A stretch of 64,000 nt of DNA from Chlamydomonas reinhardtii (Eukaryota; Chlorophyta; Chlorophyceae; Chlamydomonadales; Chlamydomonadaceae): positions 3,573,482 to 3,637,481 of the forward strand of contig NC_057011.1 of assembly GCF_000002595.2 (NCBI RefSeq), given 5' to 3'. Positions 10,001 to 21,983 of this stretch are shown here, piece by piece (the stretch's first letter is position 1; each line of letters opens with the position of its first letter). The position numbers and the translations under genes were made by a program. The notes beneath the pieces are model-generated. The model was given only the letters and a program-made list of their open reading frames with translations. It was not told where the DNA came from and ran no database searches.

Positions 10001-13000
10001 CGGCGGCTGCGGCTGGCGCAACACGCGCAGGAGCAGGGCCAGAAGTGGCAGCGGTGGTCAAGGAGCTTGAAAGCGGGGATGAGGAGGAGTTGGGGGCGTC
10101 AGAGCATGCCGAGATAGGCGAGAGCGAGGAGGAGGAAGAGGACGTGGGGTGGGAGGAGGAGGGGAAAGAGCCTGCCTCAGCCACGGGTACCCTGCCTGCT
10201 AGTGCTGATGCGGTGGCCAGTGCTGCCATTGCAGCTCCACCGCCGCTGCCAACTGGCAGGCCACCGCTGCATCCGCCGGACAGCAGGCCCGAGGACTTCG
10301 CGTCGCTCAGGTTTGTGATTTCAAGATTGCGTGTGTAGGTTAGTGACAGCATGTTCCCTTTTCGGTCGGCTCTTCGTCCGGCGGACCGCCTTTCACAGCA
10401 TTGGCTTGCTTGTTGCGCGCTGCGGTACCAGCACCCTGTGTGCGTCGCCTCACGTTTTGCCCCTACCGCACTGTCATGCATCTGGCTTTGTGGTTAGCGG
10501 CTGCATGCATGCGCCGTTTGTGCTGCTGCTGCGCCTTCGCCGGGCTGCTTTTACAGGCACGTGCCGGTTGGTGACACTGTCGGCCTGGCATGCATGTCGC
10601 CGGCGGCGTGCCAGCAGCTGGCGGCGGCAGCGCAGAAGCACCCGGACCTCCGCGAGGTACGGTCACCACGTGCGTCTGGGGCACACTGTTCGGGGCTTGC
10701 GAATTGCAATGCCCTACTTCATGGGCCGGGCCATGGGCCCAACTAACTGTTGCCACCGCTGCTGTCTGCAGGCCGAGCCCGGCGTGTTCATGGTCGGGAG
10801 GCCTTCTGGCTTTGCAGGCACAGGAGCGAAGTGCGGCTTCACAGCGACCCGCCTGACGCAGCTGAGCACCGCCGGCAACCGCTTACTGCACAACGTTTTT
10901 CAGGTGCGTGCGCGCGTGTAAAAGGCGACCCGACGCACGGAAGAAGTTGTTGTATTTCCTCAGAGGGTACCTGGCTTGGCGCGCTGCTTAGTTCTCCTAG
11001 TGGCCGAATGTCAGCCGCGTAAGCTGCCGCTTCGACAAATCTGACAGAGCTATGGTCCCCGGCCCCAACCTGCATTCACAGTTCGCGCAGGGGCTGCTGT
11101 CAGAGCTCGGGCCGCTGGACAGCGAGGGCATGGCGTGGGAGCCGAAGGGCCGCGTGGAGGCGGTGACCGGTCCCTGCCACCCCGTCTACAACAACCCATG
11201 GGCGAGGGGCGACACGGGGGTGCGTCACGCCATGTACACGTCAGCAGGTAAGCCCTATGCAGCCGCGATGGCATGTAGCATTACTGCACGTAAGCCGGCA
11301 CCGGAGTGGACTTGCCGCGACGCAGACAGGACTGACGCGCGAGCGCCCCATTCATAGCGCCCCTCTTGTCCATTTATCTGCCCATTGCCAATGAGCATGT
11401 GTGCATGCAGGCATCCTCCGCGACGACGTGCTGGGTGTTTACGAGGGGCCGCTGCTGACGGCGGCCGAGGACGAGGCGGTCTACGCAGCCGCAGGAGCCG
11501 GCGACCAGCAGGCGGGACTCGAGGTACGGGTAGGTGGCTGGCAGCAGGCGGGACTCGAGGTACGGGTAGGTGGCTGGATGCTGTGTCCCAGGAGCGTTTT
11601 GACGTGGCCAGGGTGAGCACCACGATTCGGTGCGGACGACGGCGTCTCACAATCAAGTCATAACGCGTGCATGCGAGCTGCAAGCAATGTGCATTTTGGC
11701 AACGCAGTTGCCTCGCCTTGGGCAAACACGCCTCGCACACATCATTGGTCGTCCCCGCGCGCCATCGCTCCGTCAGGCCTGCATGTGCACCTCGCTAATG
11801 CTGGATGTGGGCGGCGAGTTGGTGCTGGCGGGGGCGCGCGACCGCAGCGCCATGACCCGAATCAACTCGGCCGACACGTGGTGCGTGGTGGGCTGGTGGC
11901 TGGTGGTGCACAGGTGCACACGTGTACAGGTGCATGGCAGCAGTGGTGCACGCTTGGATGCTCGCGGTGGCCCCGCGGCGCGGTCTTTGTGGTGTTGTGG
12001 ATCATCCTTTGCAGGCGGTGTGCGTCAGTGTGTAATGTAAGCGGCTGTGTGTGCTTTGACAAGCGTAGGGATTGAGTTTGGCACTCTGCATCCGAAAATG
12101 CAGCTTTACCTGACTTGTGATGTAGGGAGGCGTGCACAGAAGCACGTTCAGCGGCGGCGGGGACAGCGGCGGTAGGATCAGTAGCGGTCGCCGGCAGCAG
12201 CAGCGATGGGGCTGCTGCCAACGCGCGGTTTGTTGAGCTGCTGCTCGTGCTGGAGCAGCCCCTGCCGATCAGCTGCCCGCAGCTCGGTTCGGCGGCTTTG
12301 CCATACGTACCAAGCCGTAGCAGTGGCGGTGGCGGCGGTCGAGGAGGCAGGCGTAGCACTAGTTGGGGCGGCGGCGGCGGAGGCGTGTCCACGGTGACGA
12401 CGCGCTACCTGCCGCTCAAGCTGGTGGTGGCGAGTCGGGACGTTCCGGCGGGGCAGGAGGTGCTGATGCCGGCGGGATACGGCGGTGCGGACTACTACCA
12501 GATTGTGGCAGACAACTACCGCACGGTGCGTTGAGATAGAGACCGCCCATGCTCTAGGCAGCACCTGTGTCCACAAATGACATTCTGTCTTCAGCCTGTC
12601 CCGCTGTCGCCTTGCTTGCAGTTTTGTCGGGAGTGGGCACGGACTGCTACGGCGGCGGCGGCCGCCGACCCTTCACAGCCGCGCGCCGGCGCCGAGGCCG
12701 TCACTACTGGCGCCGGCGCCCCCAAGGCTCCCTCAGCAGCTTCGGGGGCCCCGGCAATCACTCCTGTGGGCGTCACGGCATCGCCTGGAGCACGGGCGTC
12801 CACCGCTCCTGTGGCGCAGCCGACAGCGGCAGCTGCGCCTGACGCCCACGCGATGGAGTGGCTCTCCTTGTCGCCTGCTCCGCAGCCGCCACAGGCTATC
12901 GGCCGTGCCTGGGCCACAGACACCGCACCCGCCACGGGTTTGCAGCAGGGCGAAAGTGAGGAGCAGCATTCCGTGGGTGGCAGCGGCGGCGCGGCAGCAC

Positions 13001-13953
13001 CTGACAGTGCTGCTGCCAGCGTGCGACCGCCTGCTGTGGTTGTGATATCCCTGGGTAATGCCAGCTTGGCAGGTGGCACAAGCAGCACCCAGCAGCGGCC
13101 GTCTGCCACCCGCATGTCGCTCGCTGCACGGGCCTCCGCCGGGCTTGTGCTGCCTCCGCATCTCTTGCTGCCCAAGCATCTGCAGCGAGACGGCGGCGGC
13201 GCTGCGGCAGCAATGCTCCCCTCGTCTCCGGAGCGCCGTATCAGTGGCGCGGCTGGTGCGGCTGGTGCGGCTGGGATCAGGGCGCGCATTAGCCAGCTGC
13301 AAGCACCCGCGGCGGTGGCACATGGCACCGCAGCTCCTGCACCTGGGTCAGCAGAGGCTGCTCCTCCAGCCGCACCAGACCCAGAAGCCGCCGCTGCCGC
13401 CAAGGTGCCGAAGACGGGCACGCGCGTGGACAAAGATCGTGGCGTTGGTGACTCTAGTCGACGCAACCAGGGCAGTCCGGCGGCCGGCGCTGCAGCTTGT
13501 GCAAGTGCTGGCGCCGCCGCTGGCGATGGCGGCAGCGCTGCGCCGGACCCTGACGCCAACGCTGCGGGACTCGGTTCACCAAGCCCACTGCAGCCGGGCC
13601 GGCAGCGGCAGTCGGGACTGGGCGGCGCACTGCACAAAGCGGCGGAGCAGGTGGCAGCGCTGGAGGCAGACCTGGCGCAGGCGCTTGCCGAGGCGGCGGC
13701 GCAGAGGGCGAGGGCGGAGGCGGCGGAGGCGGCGACGGCAGCCGCTGAGGACGCCCAAAAGCAGGACGAGCACGAGCGAGAGCTGCTGCGGAGCAGGTTG
13801 CGGGCCAGGCATGTGGAGGTGCAGGCCAGGGATGTGGAGGTGGCTGAGCTGAAGAGGAAGCTGCAGGAGCGGGATGCCCGGATTGAGCGGTTGGTGAAGC
13901 AGAAGCGGGCACTGAAACAGGCGTTCGGTGCGTTTGTGCAAGAGGAGGACTGA
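7019..13953 (+). CDS. SET-domain protein with novel N-terminal module and C-terminal coiled coil
   Basis: Fifteen exons whose phases all close: 7019-7049, 7271-7830, 7957-8059, 8218-8435, 8628-8721, 8997-9148, 9406-10310, 10557-10656, 10772-10903, 11082-11247, 11411-11523, 11592-11612, 11777-11880, 12126-12525, 12622-13953 (1476 aa). Residues about 170-460 form a module shared with the next gene (LLEFEEVVPVALP; NTKEECHTALQHYYDTAQRL) that I do not recognise. An acidic run (about 472-519) follows. Residues about 820-1020 read as a SET domain: GILRDDVLGVYEG, MLDVGGELVLAG, RINSADT at the usual NHS site, then LKLVVASRDVPAGQEVLMPA. The histidine of NHS is missing and a Ser/Gly-rich insert splits the domain, so methyltransferase activity is uncertain. 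The last exon is Ala/Pro-rich and ends in a coiled coil (about 1375-1470). SET proteins usually methylate lysine; a nuclear role is inference. Confidence 0.8.
11506..11577 (+). repeat. 36-bp tandem duplication across an exon/intron junction
   Basis: Bases 11506-11541 and 11542-11577 are identical 36-bp copies spanning the 3' end of exon 11 and its splice donor. This creates two donors, GTACGG at 11524 and at 11560. Use of the second adds 12 in-frame codons (VRVGGWQQAGLE) without a stop, inside the SET domain. Either donor keeps the frame. Confidence 0.9.
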
Positions 13954-14434
13954 TGGCCAGCGTGGGCGTTCCCAGGGTATCGGATGAGGGACTGGATCAA
14001 GTGTCCTAGCGTATCCTTTGTGACGTTAGTGCCGCAAATTGCGGTGCGGTGCGCCTGGGCCCTGGGCACGGTTGGTGCTGACGGAGCGCAGCACGCAGGC
14101 GGGGGTTGCCGGAGAGCTCAGGTCAGCGCAGGCATTTTGGTTCATGTGCATATGAAGTGCATGTCTCCATACTCTATCCATACTATTTCCAAGCGTATGG
14201 ACTTCCCGTGCGTGTTGAAATCGAACTTTCCATCGCCGGAGCTCGCTAAGGACTGAACAGGCTCCCGGCAAGCGCAGTGCGCAATCCGTTAAACGCTCAA
14301 CATGAAGTGTGCACCAACGGTCTGCGCCCCTGTTGTTTGCGCAAAAGCGAACTTGTGTTGACCAGACTCTCGCGAAGTTGAAAGGCCTCGGCGATATCAC
14401 CATCCTGACCCTTTGATGCGCTTTTGACCTCAAT
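13954..14434. other. 3' flank of SET gene / 5' flank of paralogue
   Basis: Bases 13954-14212 belong to the duplicated block also found at 4310-4579. The remainder is the short spacer before the next start codon. No further gene is visible, and no TGTAA polyadenylation word stands out. Confidence 0.5.
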
Positions 14435-17400
14435 ATGACTCGGCCAGTAAAAAAGAAGAGCATTTTGGCGCAAGCGGAGGAGGAGCCAAGCCCGCAGCCC
14501 GCTGCTGCCAGCTCTCGTTTCTTGGCCGCAGCTGCACTCGGGCGAGGTCTGAATTTAAGTACTGCACATCGAGGTAAGCGAGGGATGCGGCCTTTGGATG
14601 CAGTCTGTGAAGCGCAGGAAGGCTTCCGAACCTTTGTGAAGCGATTCACACGCGTGCTGCTGGAAAATTATTGTGATGTTTAAACAACAAGATTTACCTG
14701 TGATGCAATGTCCTTTCCGCTGGCGAACGACGGTTTGACTGCAATTTCTGTCGGCGTTTGCAGGCCCAGCGCGGCCTGGCCCGGCCGCTGCGCCGGCAGC
14801 AGGCGGGGAAAGAGGGCGGGGGGCGCGACAGCCGGTTGATGACCGGCCAGTCATCGAGGTGACTGCGCGTGGCGCCCGCCAAGTGCCCACCGCCCCGCCG
14901 GCGCTGCAGCCACGCTTCACGCCGGAGCAGGGCCCGCAAATCTTCATCCTGCCCGTCGGCGAGAACAACAACTCCGATAGTATCACGCACTTTGAGCGCT
15001 TCCAACCTGCAGCGGTGGGTACCGGGCAGCAATCAACAGCGCGGAGGTATACGCCTGGGGCCGGGGCGGAGATACTAGCCTGCGGGTTACCCGTCCTTGG
15101 TTCCAACCAAACCTGCCCGCTCCCTGCTCCTTTTGCGCAGCTGCGAGAGAACCCTGATGCCCAGGTGGAGCCGCTGCGGACGCCCACTTGGGGACTGCTG
15201 CAATCCACAGGTGCGCCGCTTGGCCGGCTGCTACTTGTGTGTGGGGGGGGGGGGCGGGCTGGAGCTTCTCGCTGCGCGTGCAGGCCTGCACCGCGTTTGT
15301 GGTTAGCTTCCGCTGGCACCACGCCCCAGCCCCGTCATTATACAACCATAAGTCAACTTACATGGCTGCATACCCTCTCATCTACCAAACACGTACACAG
15401 GCACGGAGTTTAAGACCAGCGGCAAGCTCATCCGCGGCCTGGGCCGCGGGGAGATCATGCTTCTGGTCAAGCCCGGGACCGCCTACCTCAAGAAACTGCG
15501 GGAGAAGGACAAGCAGCGGGCGGAGGCGGCAGCAGCAGCAGCAGCGACTGGTGCAGCTGGTGAGTCCGCCGGTCCCAGCGGCAGCGCACCTGCTGTGAAC
15601 GGCAATGCCACGGCAGATGCGGAGGCGGGGCCCAGCGGCAGTGGCGCAGCTGAGGCGGCAGAGGGCATCGCCACGAAGCCGGGGCGCGCGACGCGCGGTA
15701 GCCGTGCAAGTGCGGCCGCTGCCGCCGCAGCAGCTGCTGCGGCAGCAGAGGCAGGGCCGTCAGCGACCCCAGCTTCACCTGCCGGCGGCAAGGGCAAAGG
15801 GCGGAAGAAGGCGGACAAGGCGGAGGAGCAGAGGGCGGCAGCGGAGGCAGCAGCAGCGGAGGAGGACGAGAAGGAGAACCAGCAGGCGGAGGACGAGGAC
15901 TCGCGGAAAACGCGGCGGAAGGTGGACAAGAAGGGCAAGCGGGGCAGCCAGGTGGCAGAAGTGGCAACGGAGGAGGCAGCAGCAGACGAAGGGGACAAGG
16001 CCGAACAGGCGGAGGCTGAGGAAGGGGCCGAGCAGGAGGCAGAGGCGGCCCAGCCGGGCGAGAACCCCACGGGTGGTGAGTTAGCGTTGCGCTGGCTGCC
16101 TGTGCACTTGTGTTGCTTTCCTCCGCATTCGTAAGGTTGCATCGTGTGTATCTCGGCCTTTACAGTACATTTGTGGAAGCTGTGCTCCTGTGCAAGGCCT
16201 TGATCCTCATTACGCCGCCGCAGCGTGCCCGATCAGACCATGCGCCCAGCCCTGTCCTGTACCACACTCGTGTACACTGCTTGCAGGCCTGGCGGAGCAG
16301 TGGGAGGAGCGCTACGGGCAGCAGGCGGTGGTGGTGGCCATTGGCGTGGTGAAGGCGGTGCACGCGGAGCAGGAGGAGCGCTGCACCGAGCTATACGGCA
16401 CCGGCAAGGTGTACTGCCCAGGTGCGAGGGAGAGGCAGAGGGCGGCAGGCGCGATGTATGGCAGCCGTGTAGGTGGCGCAGCGGGCGCATTGCTTGCGGC
16501 TGCTGTGGGGCTGCCGGGCTCCGCTGTCATTGTACCTGGGTTGTACGTGTGAGCCAGCTCCAACAACTCACGCAGCTGTTTGCCACAGCGCCGGACATCA
16601 CGGCGCCCTGGTTGTTGATGACTCTGTCCCCTGTGCTCCGCCCGCTCCTGTACAAAAGCTCGCATATGCGGCTGCAGTTCTCCTTGCAGCGGGACTGTTT
16701 CCTGACGGGATTGGTTCAAAGTTAACCCCTGCGCTCCGGCCGCTGCGCACAGGCAAGTACCGGCAGAACACTGCCGTCAAGGGCAAGTACAAGCTGGTGC
16801 CGTTCCACTGGTAGGTCGGGGTCGGAACTTGGAAGCGCCCAATGCGTGGGAACACCTCGAGACCCTAGCGCGGCACAGGCTGCGCGCGAGCTGCGCACTG
16901 CCCTCTGGCTCGCGGATGCCGGACAAGCTGTGCAGAGAGGGCACAGGTTCTCGCATTCTCCCTGCATTCTCCCTGCACTCTTCCTGCACTCTCCCTGCAC
17001 TTGCACCGACGGCACCGGCGCCCTGCCCAGTCATTCCGCTCCTCTCCTAACTCCCCTCTGACCCCCGCGCTTCCCTTGCTGCCAGGCTGATTGAGTTCGA
17101 GGAGGTGGTGCCGGTGGCCATCCCGCGCGAGCAGGTAGCGCACGACCTGGGACTGCTCAGCGAGACCGGCCAGTCCTACCACTGGCAGAAGGGGCAGTAC
17201 CTCAACCACAAGGTGGGGCGTGGGGCACGGGGCGTGGGGCACATGCACATGCGCGAGCAGCGGCGAGGGTGGTGGGCGAGGCATTGCAGGATTTGGGGGA
17301 TTTGCTGAGCCTTGGTTGGCAGGCGCCGCGGAGGCGGAGGCAAGGTGATGGCGAGACGGACACGCATGCATTGCGGGAAGCGGTTGGGCGAAGGACCGGA

Positions 17401-19262
17401 TGTCAGCTTGTCGAATTACATGGTGCTTTGGGGTGCCGACGCGCTTTGCTGTGCTGCCTAAGGAAAGCAGGTTACGTTGTAGTGAGTGTGCTTACGCGCG
17501 TTTTCCACCTTCCACGGCCCGCACTAATGCTTATCACAGAACACCAAGGAGGAGTGCCACACGGCGCTGCAGCACTACTACGACACCGCCCAGCGGCTGC
17601 TGCAGCAGGCGCGCGAGCACCGGGCCGCACACGGCGGCGCCCGCCTGCCCATGGAGCCCGACCTGGACTTCCCGCCCGCGCCCAGGGGCGGCTTCCTGGG
17701 CTTCTGCAGGCGCAAGGAGGAGGAGGAGAAGAAAGTGGCCGCCGAGCTGGAGGCACGCAAGCGCGAGCGGGAGGCCTCAGACGACGATGAGGAGGGCGGA
17801 GGCAGCGGGGCCGAGGAAGGCGGCGCCGGGCGGCGCAGCCGCCGCCTGCGGCCGCGCAAGGAGGTGAAGAGCTATGCCGACCTTGCGGGCGTGCAGCAGC
17901 GAGGCCCGCGTGGCGCAGCGGCAGCGGCTGGAGAGCAGGGCGCTGGCGCGGCGGCAGCGGGCGGGGAGGCAGCGGCAGTGGCTGGACCCACTGCGCAGGA
18001 GCCCACCGCAGGTGGGGCGGGGGCGCACTGGAAAGGTGCCACGAGCGAGCGGCCGGCTGTCCGTCTCTTGCTGTGCTTGCCAGCCTGTGCATGCCAAACC
18101 ACCATTGCTGACTCATGTTCATTTCCGTTGCATCGCAGCGGCGCCAGCCGGTCCCAATGCGCCAGCAGTGCCGGACAGGGCGCACTCAGGGTCCGCAGGG
18201 CCCGCCAGCTGCGGGCCGACAGCCAACGGCACCGCCGCCGCGGGCAAGCCTACCGGGCCAGCGGCCCCTGGTGCTGCGGCCGCCAACGGCCGCGCAAGCG
18301 ACAGGGCGGACGGACCTGCGGGCGGGGGCGCGGCACCAGTCGCCAGGGGCCCAGGGCGTCCGCCGGCAGGGCCGCGCAAGCCCAAGGGCGCGGCGGTGGC
18401 CATGGTGGGCGGAGCGCTCGCAGCGGCTGCGGGTGCGGGCCAGACCCCTGAGCAACAGGCGGCGGCGTTCAGCAACCAGCCCGCCATCCAGCAGCTATGC
18501 ATGCAGGTGCGGGCTCGGGTCCTGGCAGCCCCACCACATGCCCTTCGCCTTTCACAACCCTGTCCTTGCGCTTCTCCGTCTACCGGCGTGCCATGCTAAT
18601 TCCGATGCACAAGCGCCCCCCCCCCCCCTGCCAACCAAGTAACGCGCCATCTGCTGGCTCTCATCCCTCCCAACCCGCAGGTGGCACAGGCGGCGGCTCA
18701 CGCGGCGGGCCTGGCGGCGGCCAGGGAGCAGGAGGCCATCCGCGCCGAGCGCGACCGCCTTGCGGAGACCGTGGCGCTGCTGCGTGCTCGGGTGGGCGAC
18801 GGCCACAAGGCTGGCGCCGCTGCCGCTGCCGCCGCCACGAACGGGGGCGGCGCGGCGGCCGATGCACCCACCTCCAATGGCGAGTACAGCGATGCCCGGG
18901 AGGCGTCTGTTGGGGCTGAGGAAGCCAACGCACCAGGCGCGGCTGGTGCGGGAGGCACGGAGCTGTCGGCGGCGGCGCAGGTGGAGCTGCTGCGGGCCCA
19001 GCTGGCAGTGGAGCGCGAGGAGCGGCGGCGGCAGGCGGAGGCGGAGGCGCTCGCGCGGTCCGAGCTGGCGCGGGCGATGGAGGAGCTGCACGCCCTGCGG
19101 GCCAGGCTGGGGCCGGCACCCGGTGTGGCGGCCGTGGCGGGGGCGCCTGCCGCGATGCCGGCGGCTGCGTTGGCGCCAGCGCCGGCAGCTGATGCCGGCA
19201 CCGCTGCACCTGTAGATGCCGCTACCATGGAGGGCGACGGGCCTGTAAAGATGGATGAGTAA
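14435..19262 (+). CDS. Paralogue of the N-terminal module with coiled-coil tail, no SET domain
   Basis: Ten exons in continuous phase: 14435-14573, 14764-15014, 15141-15210, 15401-16075, 16287-16421, 16753-16810, 17086-17212, 17540-18011, 18139-18506, 18681-19262 (958 aa). Residues about 110-540 repeat the module of the upstream gene: QIFILPVGENNN, VEPLRTPTWGLLQ, RCTELYGTGKVY, WLIEFEEVVPVAIPRE, NTKEECHTALQHYYDTAQRL. It is interrupted by a charged Ala/Glu/Lys insert (about 190-375). The C-terminus (about 765-910) is coiled coil (EEERRRQAEAEALARSELAR-like heptads). No catalytic motif is seen. It is head-to-tail with the SET gene, 481 bp apart, so the pair arose by tandem duplication and then acquired different tails. 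A TGTAA word at 19367-19371 is a likely polyadenylation signal. Function unknown. Confidence 0.8.
16954..17003 (+). repeat. Intronic microsatellite (CATTCTCCCTG-type)
   Basis: Four to five tandem copies of an 11-12 bp unit (CATTCTCCCTG, CACTCTTCCTG, CACTCTCCCTG) sit in the intron before exon 17086-17212. Confidence 0.7.
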
Positions 19263-19773
19263 ACTTGTTGGCTATCTGCCAAACCTCATGCGTATTGACA
19301 TACCCAACACATGACACACTTGTGCTCTCCGAACAAGTGACACCAGCAGCAATCCTGTCTGTTGCGTGTAAGGGGCCACACATGCGTCTGTAGCGTGCCA
19401 CGTGCGTGCTGATGACGGGTGGCGGCTGTGATACGATCTTGAAGACATCATAACAGTCGTACTGATTACTATGATACCTCTTTGTGTGTTTGAAATTCGG
19501 AGCAAGCGAATAAGCAATGTTACCAATTTCGTATCCAAGGGTTGTTGGGTACCGGTAGCCAGCAGAAGGTTTCGGGCATCAAGAGGGTGTTCGGTGTTCG
19601 GCGTTCAGCTATGGGCTCAGGCCAAGTTTTGGGATGGGGTTTCTGGGGAGCGAAGTGGCGTTCGGGCGAAGGAGAGGCTCCCCATTAGTGCCGACGTCCG
19701 CGCATTTGTCCATACGGTACGGCCTGGCTGCAAACCTAGCTAAATGCAAGGGTTCTGATTAGTTCATTCATCC
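19263..19773. other. Intergenic, 3' UTR then unassigned
   Basis: The first ~110 bp are the probable 3' UTR of the upstream gene (TGTAA at 19367). Beyond that I see short repeated phrases (GTTCGG around 19590-19610 and 19655) but no gene or clear element boundary. Confidence 0.5.
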
Positions 19774-21240
19774 GTGCGGCGAGTGCGCCCACCTGAGCGC
19801 GTAAGCACGCACGCAGAGCCAGAGACTACCGTATGTAAACACTTCGTGATGGAAGGCAAGGCTTTCACGTCTGATCCGCACAACGCAGGGCTTACACCCT
19901 ACGGGCTTCGGAGAGGGGCAAGAAAACGACCCCGATGCAGGCCCTCAGGCGAGAAAGATTGGGCGTTTCCCGGGATGTGGGGCTTCACAGTATCACTCTC
20001 ACACCGTCACACGCACTACACACCACCCCAAGACAACCAGCCAGCCTCTGACCGCCCGCCTAGCCCGAGGGACGATTGGGCAATCACGTGGATTCCTTGC
20101 CACTGCTGGTCGCCTGGTCCCACTCATTCGTTACGGCCTGCGTTAGCAGGTCTGGGTTTGAGGCAGAGGTCACACCAAAGGGGCAACCGAGCTTTACGGC
20201 GGCATGGCGCGGCTGACGTGCCCTTGCTGACCCTTACGGTGAAGCAGGCAACCCAGCTTCAACTTGCGCCTGCGTACGACGCGCTCCGCGTGCGTCACTT
20301 GGCCTTCATCCAAGAGGCCTACAGCGGCGCCGCGCCGCCAGCGGAAGCGATTCATGCGCTGCGGACGGCCCTGGCGCGGCTGTGGGCTTTGGTGTGGGAG
20401 CCGCGACACAAGGAACCGCTCTGGCGTCTGGCAGTCAATGGGTTCACGGGCTTTGGGATGCTTGCGGCGTGGGCCGCAGATGGACGCGTGGAGACATGCC
20501 CGTGTGGGACTCAGATGACTGCTGGGGCTAGGGTTCATCACTTCTGGGACTGTGTGGTGGCGGAGGCTCTGCGTGATGTGATGCGGGAGCATGCGGATGT
20601 GGACATCACACGGAACCAGTTGTGGTTAGTACAGGCGCCACCAGGGCTATCGCAGGCGGTGTGGGACATCGTGTGCTTGGCTGCTGTGGCGGCCCTGGAA
20701 TACGGCCGACAGCGCCTTTACGCTTGCCGTGATGCTGCAGACCGGACTGCGGAGGTTGCTGTTGTGCGAAGGATCGGTGTGGAGGTGATTGCGGACTTCT
20801 GGTCACGGCTAGCTGCGTTTGTGAGTCTGCGTCGGCCTCCGCGCCGCTGGGACCTTGTCCCGAACCAGCACCCATTCCTAGCGTCAGATGATGTTGGAGG
20901 GGTTATCTTGGTAGGGCCAACAGCGGACTCGCCACCGGCCTCACCCTAGCTTGTCAGCTTAGGGACTCGCAAGAGGTAGTCTTATGACGCCGACCCACGG
21001 CTTAGGTGAGCAGCGCTAGCGTTTGCGGTGAGCCGGGCCTGGGGTTCCTCCCCTCTCCGGAGGCGAGGAGCATGGGGGTCATTCGGGGATCTCTCCTCGG
21101 GTGAGCGTGCGTGTCTCGTACGTTTTTGGGGCCCTGGCTAGTCCACGGCTGTCGTCCCACATGTAACCTCTATCAGCTTTACTACCGAGCCATCGTGTGA
21201 GAAGCAAGGACGTGCCCAACCGATGACCAACACTCGACCG
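19774..21240 (+). mobile_element. 5'-truncated non-LTR retrotransposon (LINE) 3' end
   Basis: The frame 19774-20949 is open to a stop. From about 20040 it reads RPPSPRDDW, LTLTVKQATQLQLAP, HKEPLWRLAVNGF, then CPCG followed by ARVHHFWDCVVAEAL. This is a Cys/His-type arrangement I associate with the C-terminus of LINE polyproteins common in volvocine genomes (recalled family pattern, not searched). The reverse transcriptase and endonuclease domains are absent, as expected for 5' truncation. The 3' part to about 21240 would be its UTR. The exact ends and the target duplication could not be fixed, and the left border could lie nearer 20000. Confidence 0.6.
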
Positions 21241-21983
21241 CGCGCCTGTATTAATTTAAAGAAAGAACACGCCCCCCAACAAAGCTGCCCTCCGCCACCC
21301 ATGCAGAACCCCCCGATACTGTGCAGTTGTGTATCGCGCCCTGGCTTTCACTGTTCCAACGGACCAGCAGCGGGTGTGCGATGGACAGGAAGCGATTGCA
21401 GCGGACACGCAGGCAACTTGCAGCGTCACAAGCGTGCATGGTTACAGAGCCCTCGTCAACTCCGTCACAAGCCTCACCGTACTCAATACATCCCATCAAT
21501 GGCCGTATCGAGGCTTTATCGACGACACAGATAGAGGCCAGCTTCAAGGAGGTTTGTTATCAGAGCAGGGGTGCAAACCACGTCGGCGCCCATCAGGCAA
21601 TAGCTTCCAGTCAGCCCCGTAGACACAGCCACCCGCGCTTCCGTGCCACGTGGCTGCCTGCCGGTCTACGTCACCTGAATTCGCAGCATACCCCTTGGCC
21701 GCCCATAACACACGCCATGGAGCCAGCAGAGCATGCCATTTCTGGACTGTGTAAGGCGAACGCAACCCATATCCGTCCGGTGTAAACGCCCTCCTATCGC
21801 GAAACGAGCATGTGCAACGGCACCAAGCCCGCAACTTTGTGTCACGGCTCTGCCGGAAGCAGCCAAACCATCTAGCTTCCTGAGCTGCTCCTCCTGCCCA
21901 GCACATCAAGACCCTCCGCCCTGCCCCTCATCGCTCCGCATCACAAGTCCAGTTACCGCTGCTCCCCATCACATCGTTCCGCC
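21241..21983. other. Intergenic, 3' flank of minus-strand gene
   Basis: No gene is supported. A TTACA at 21442-21446 reads TGTAA on the minus strand, 538 bp beyond the stop of the gene at 21984-24483, and may be its polyadenylation signal. Confidence 0.45.

Noticed and set aside
12526-12534. Stop codon (CGTTGA) ending the SET gene at 12534
   Set aside because: A GTGCGT donor at 12526 and the acceptor before 12622 join in phase 0 to the long coiled-coil frame. I therefore prefer one continuous 1476-aa protein, though an unspliced shorter product remains possible.
12591-14069. Open frame of 492 codons on the minus strand
   Set aside because: Antisense to the last exon of the SET gene. It is Ala/Ser/Arg-biased shadow coding caused by GC-rich third positions, with no conserved content.
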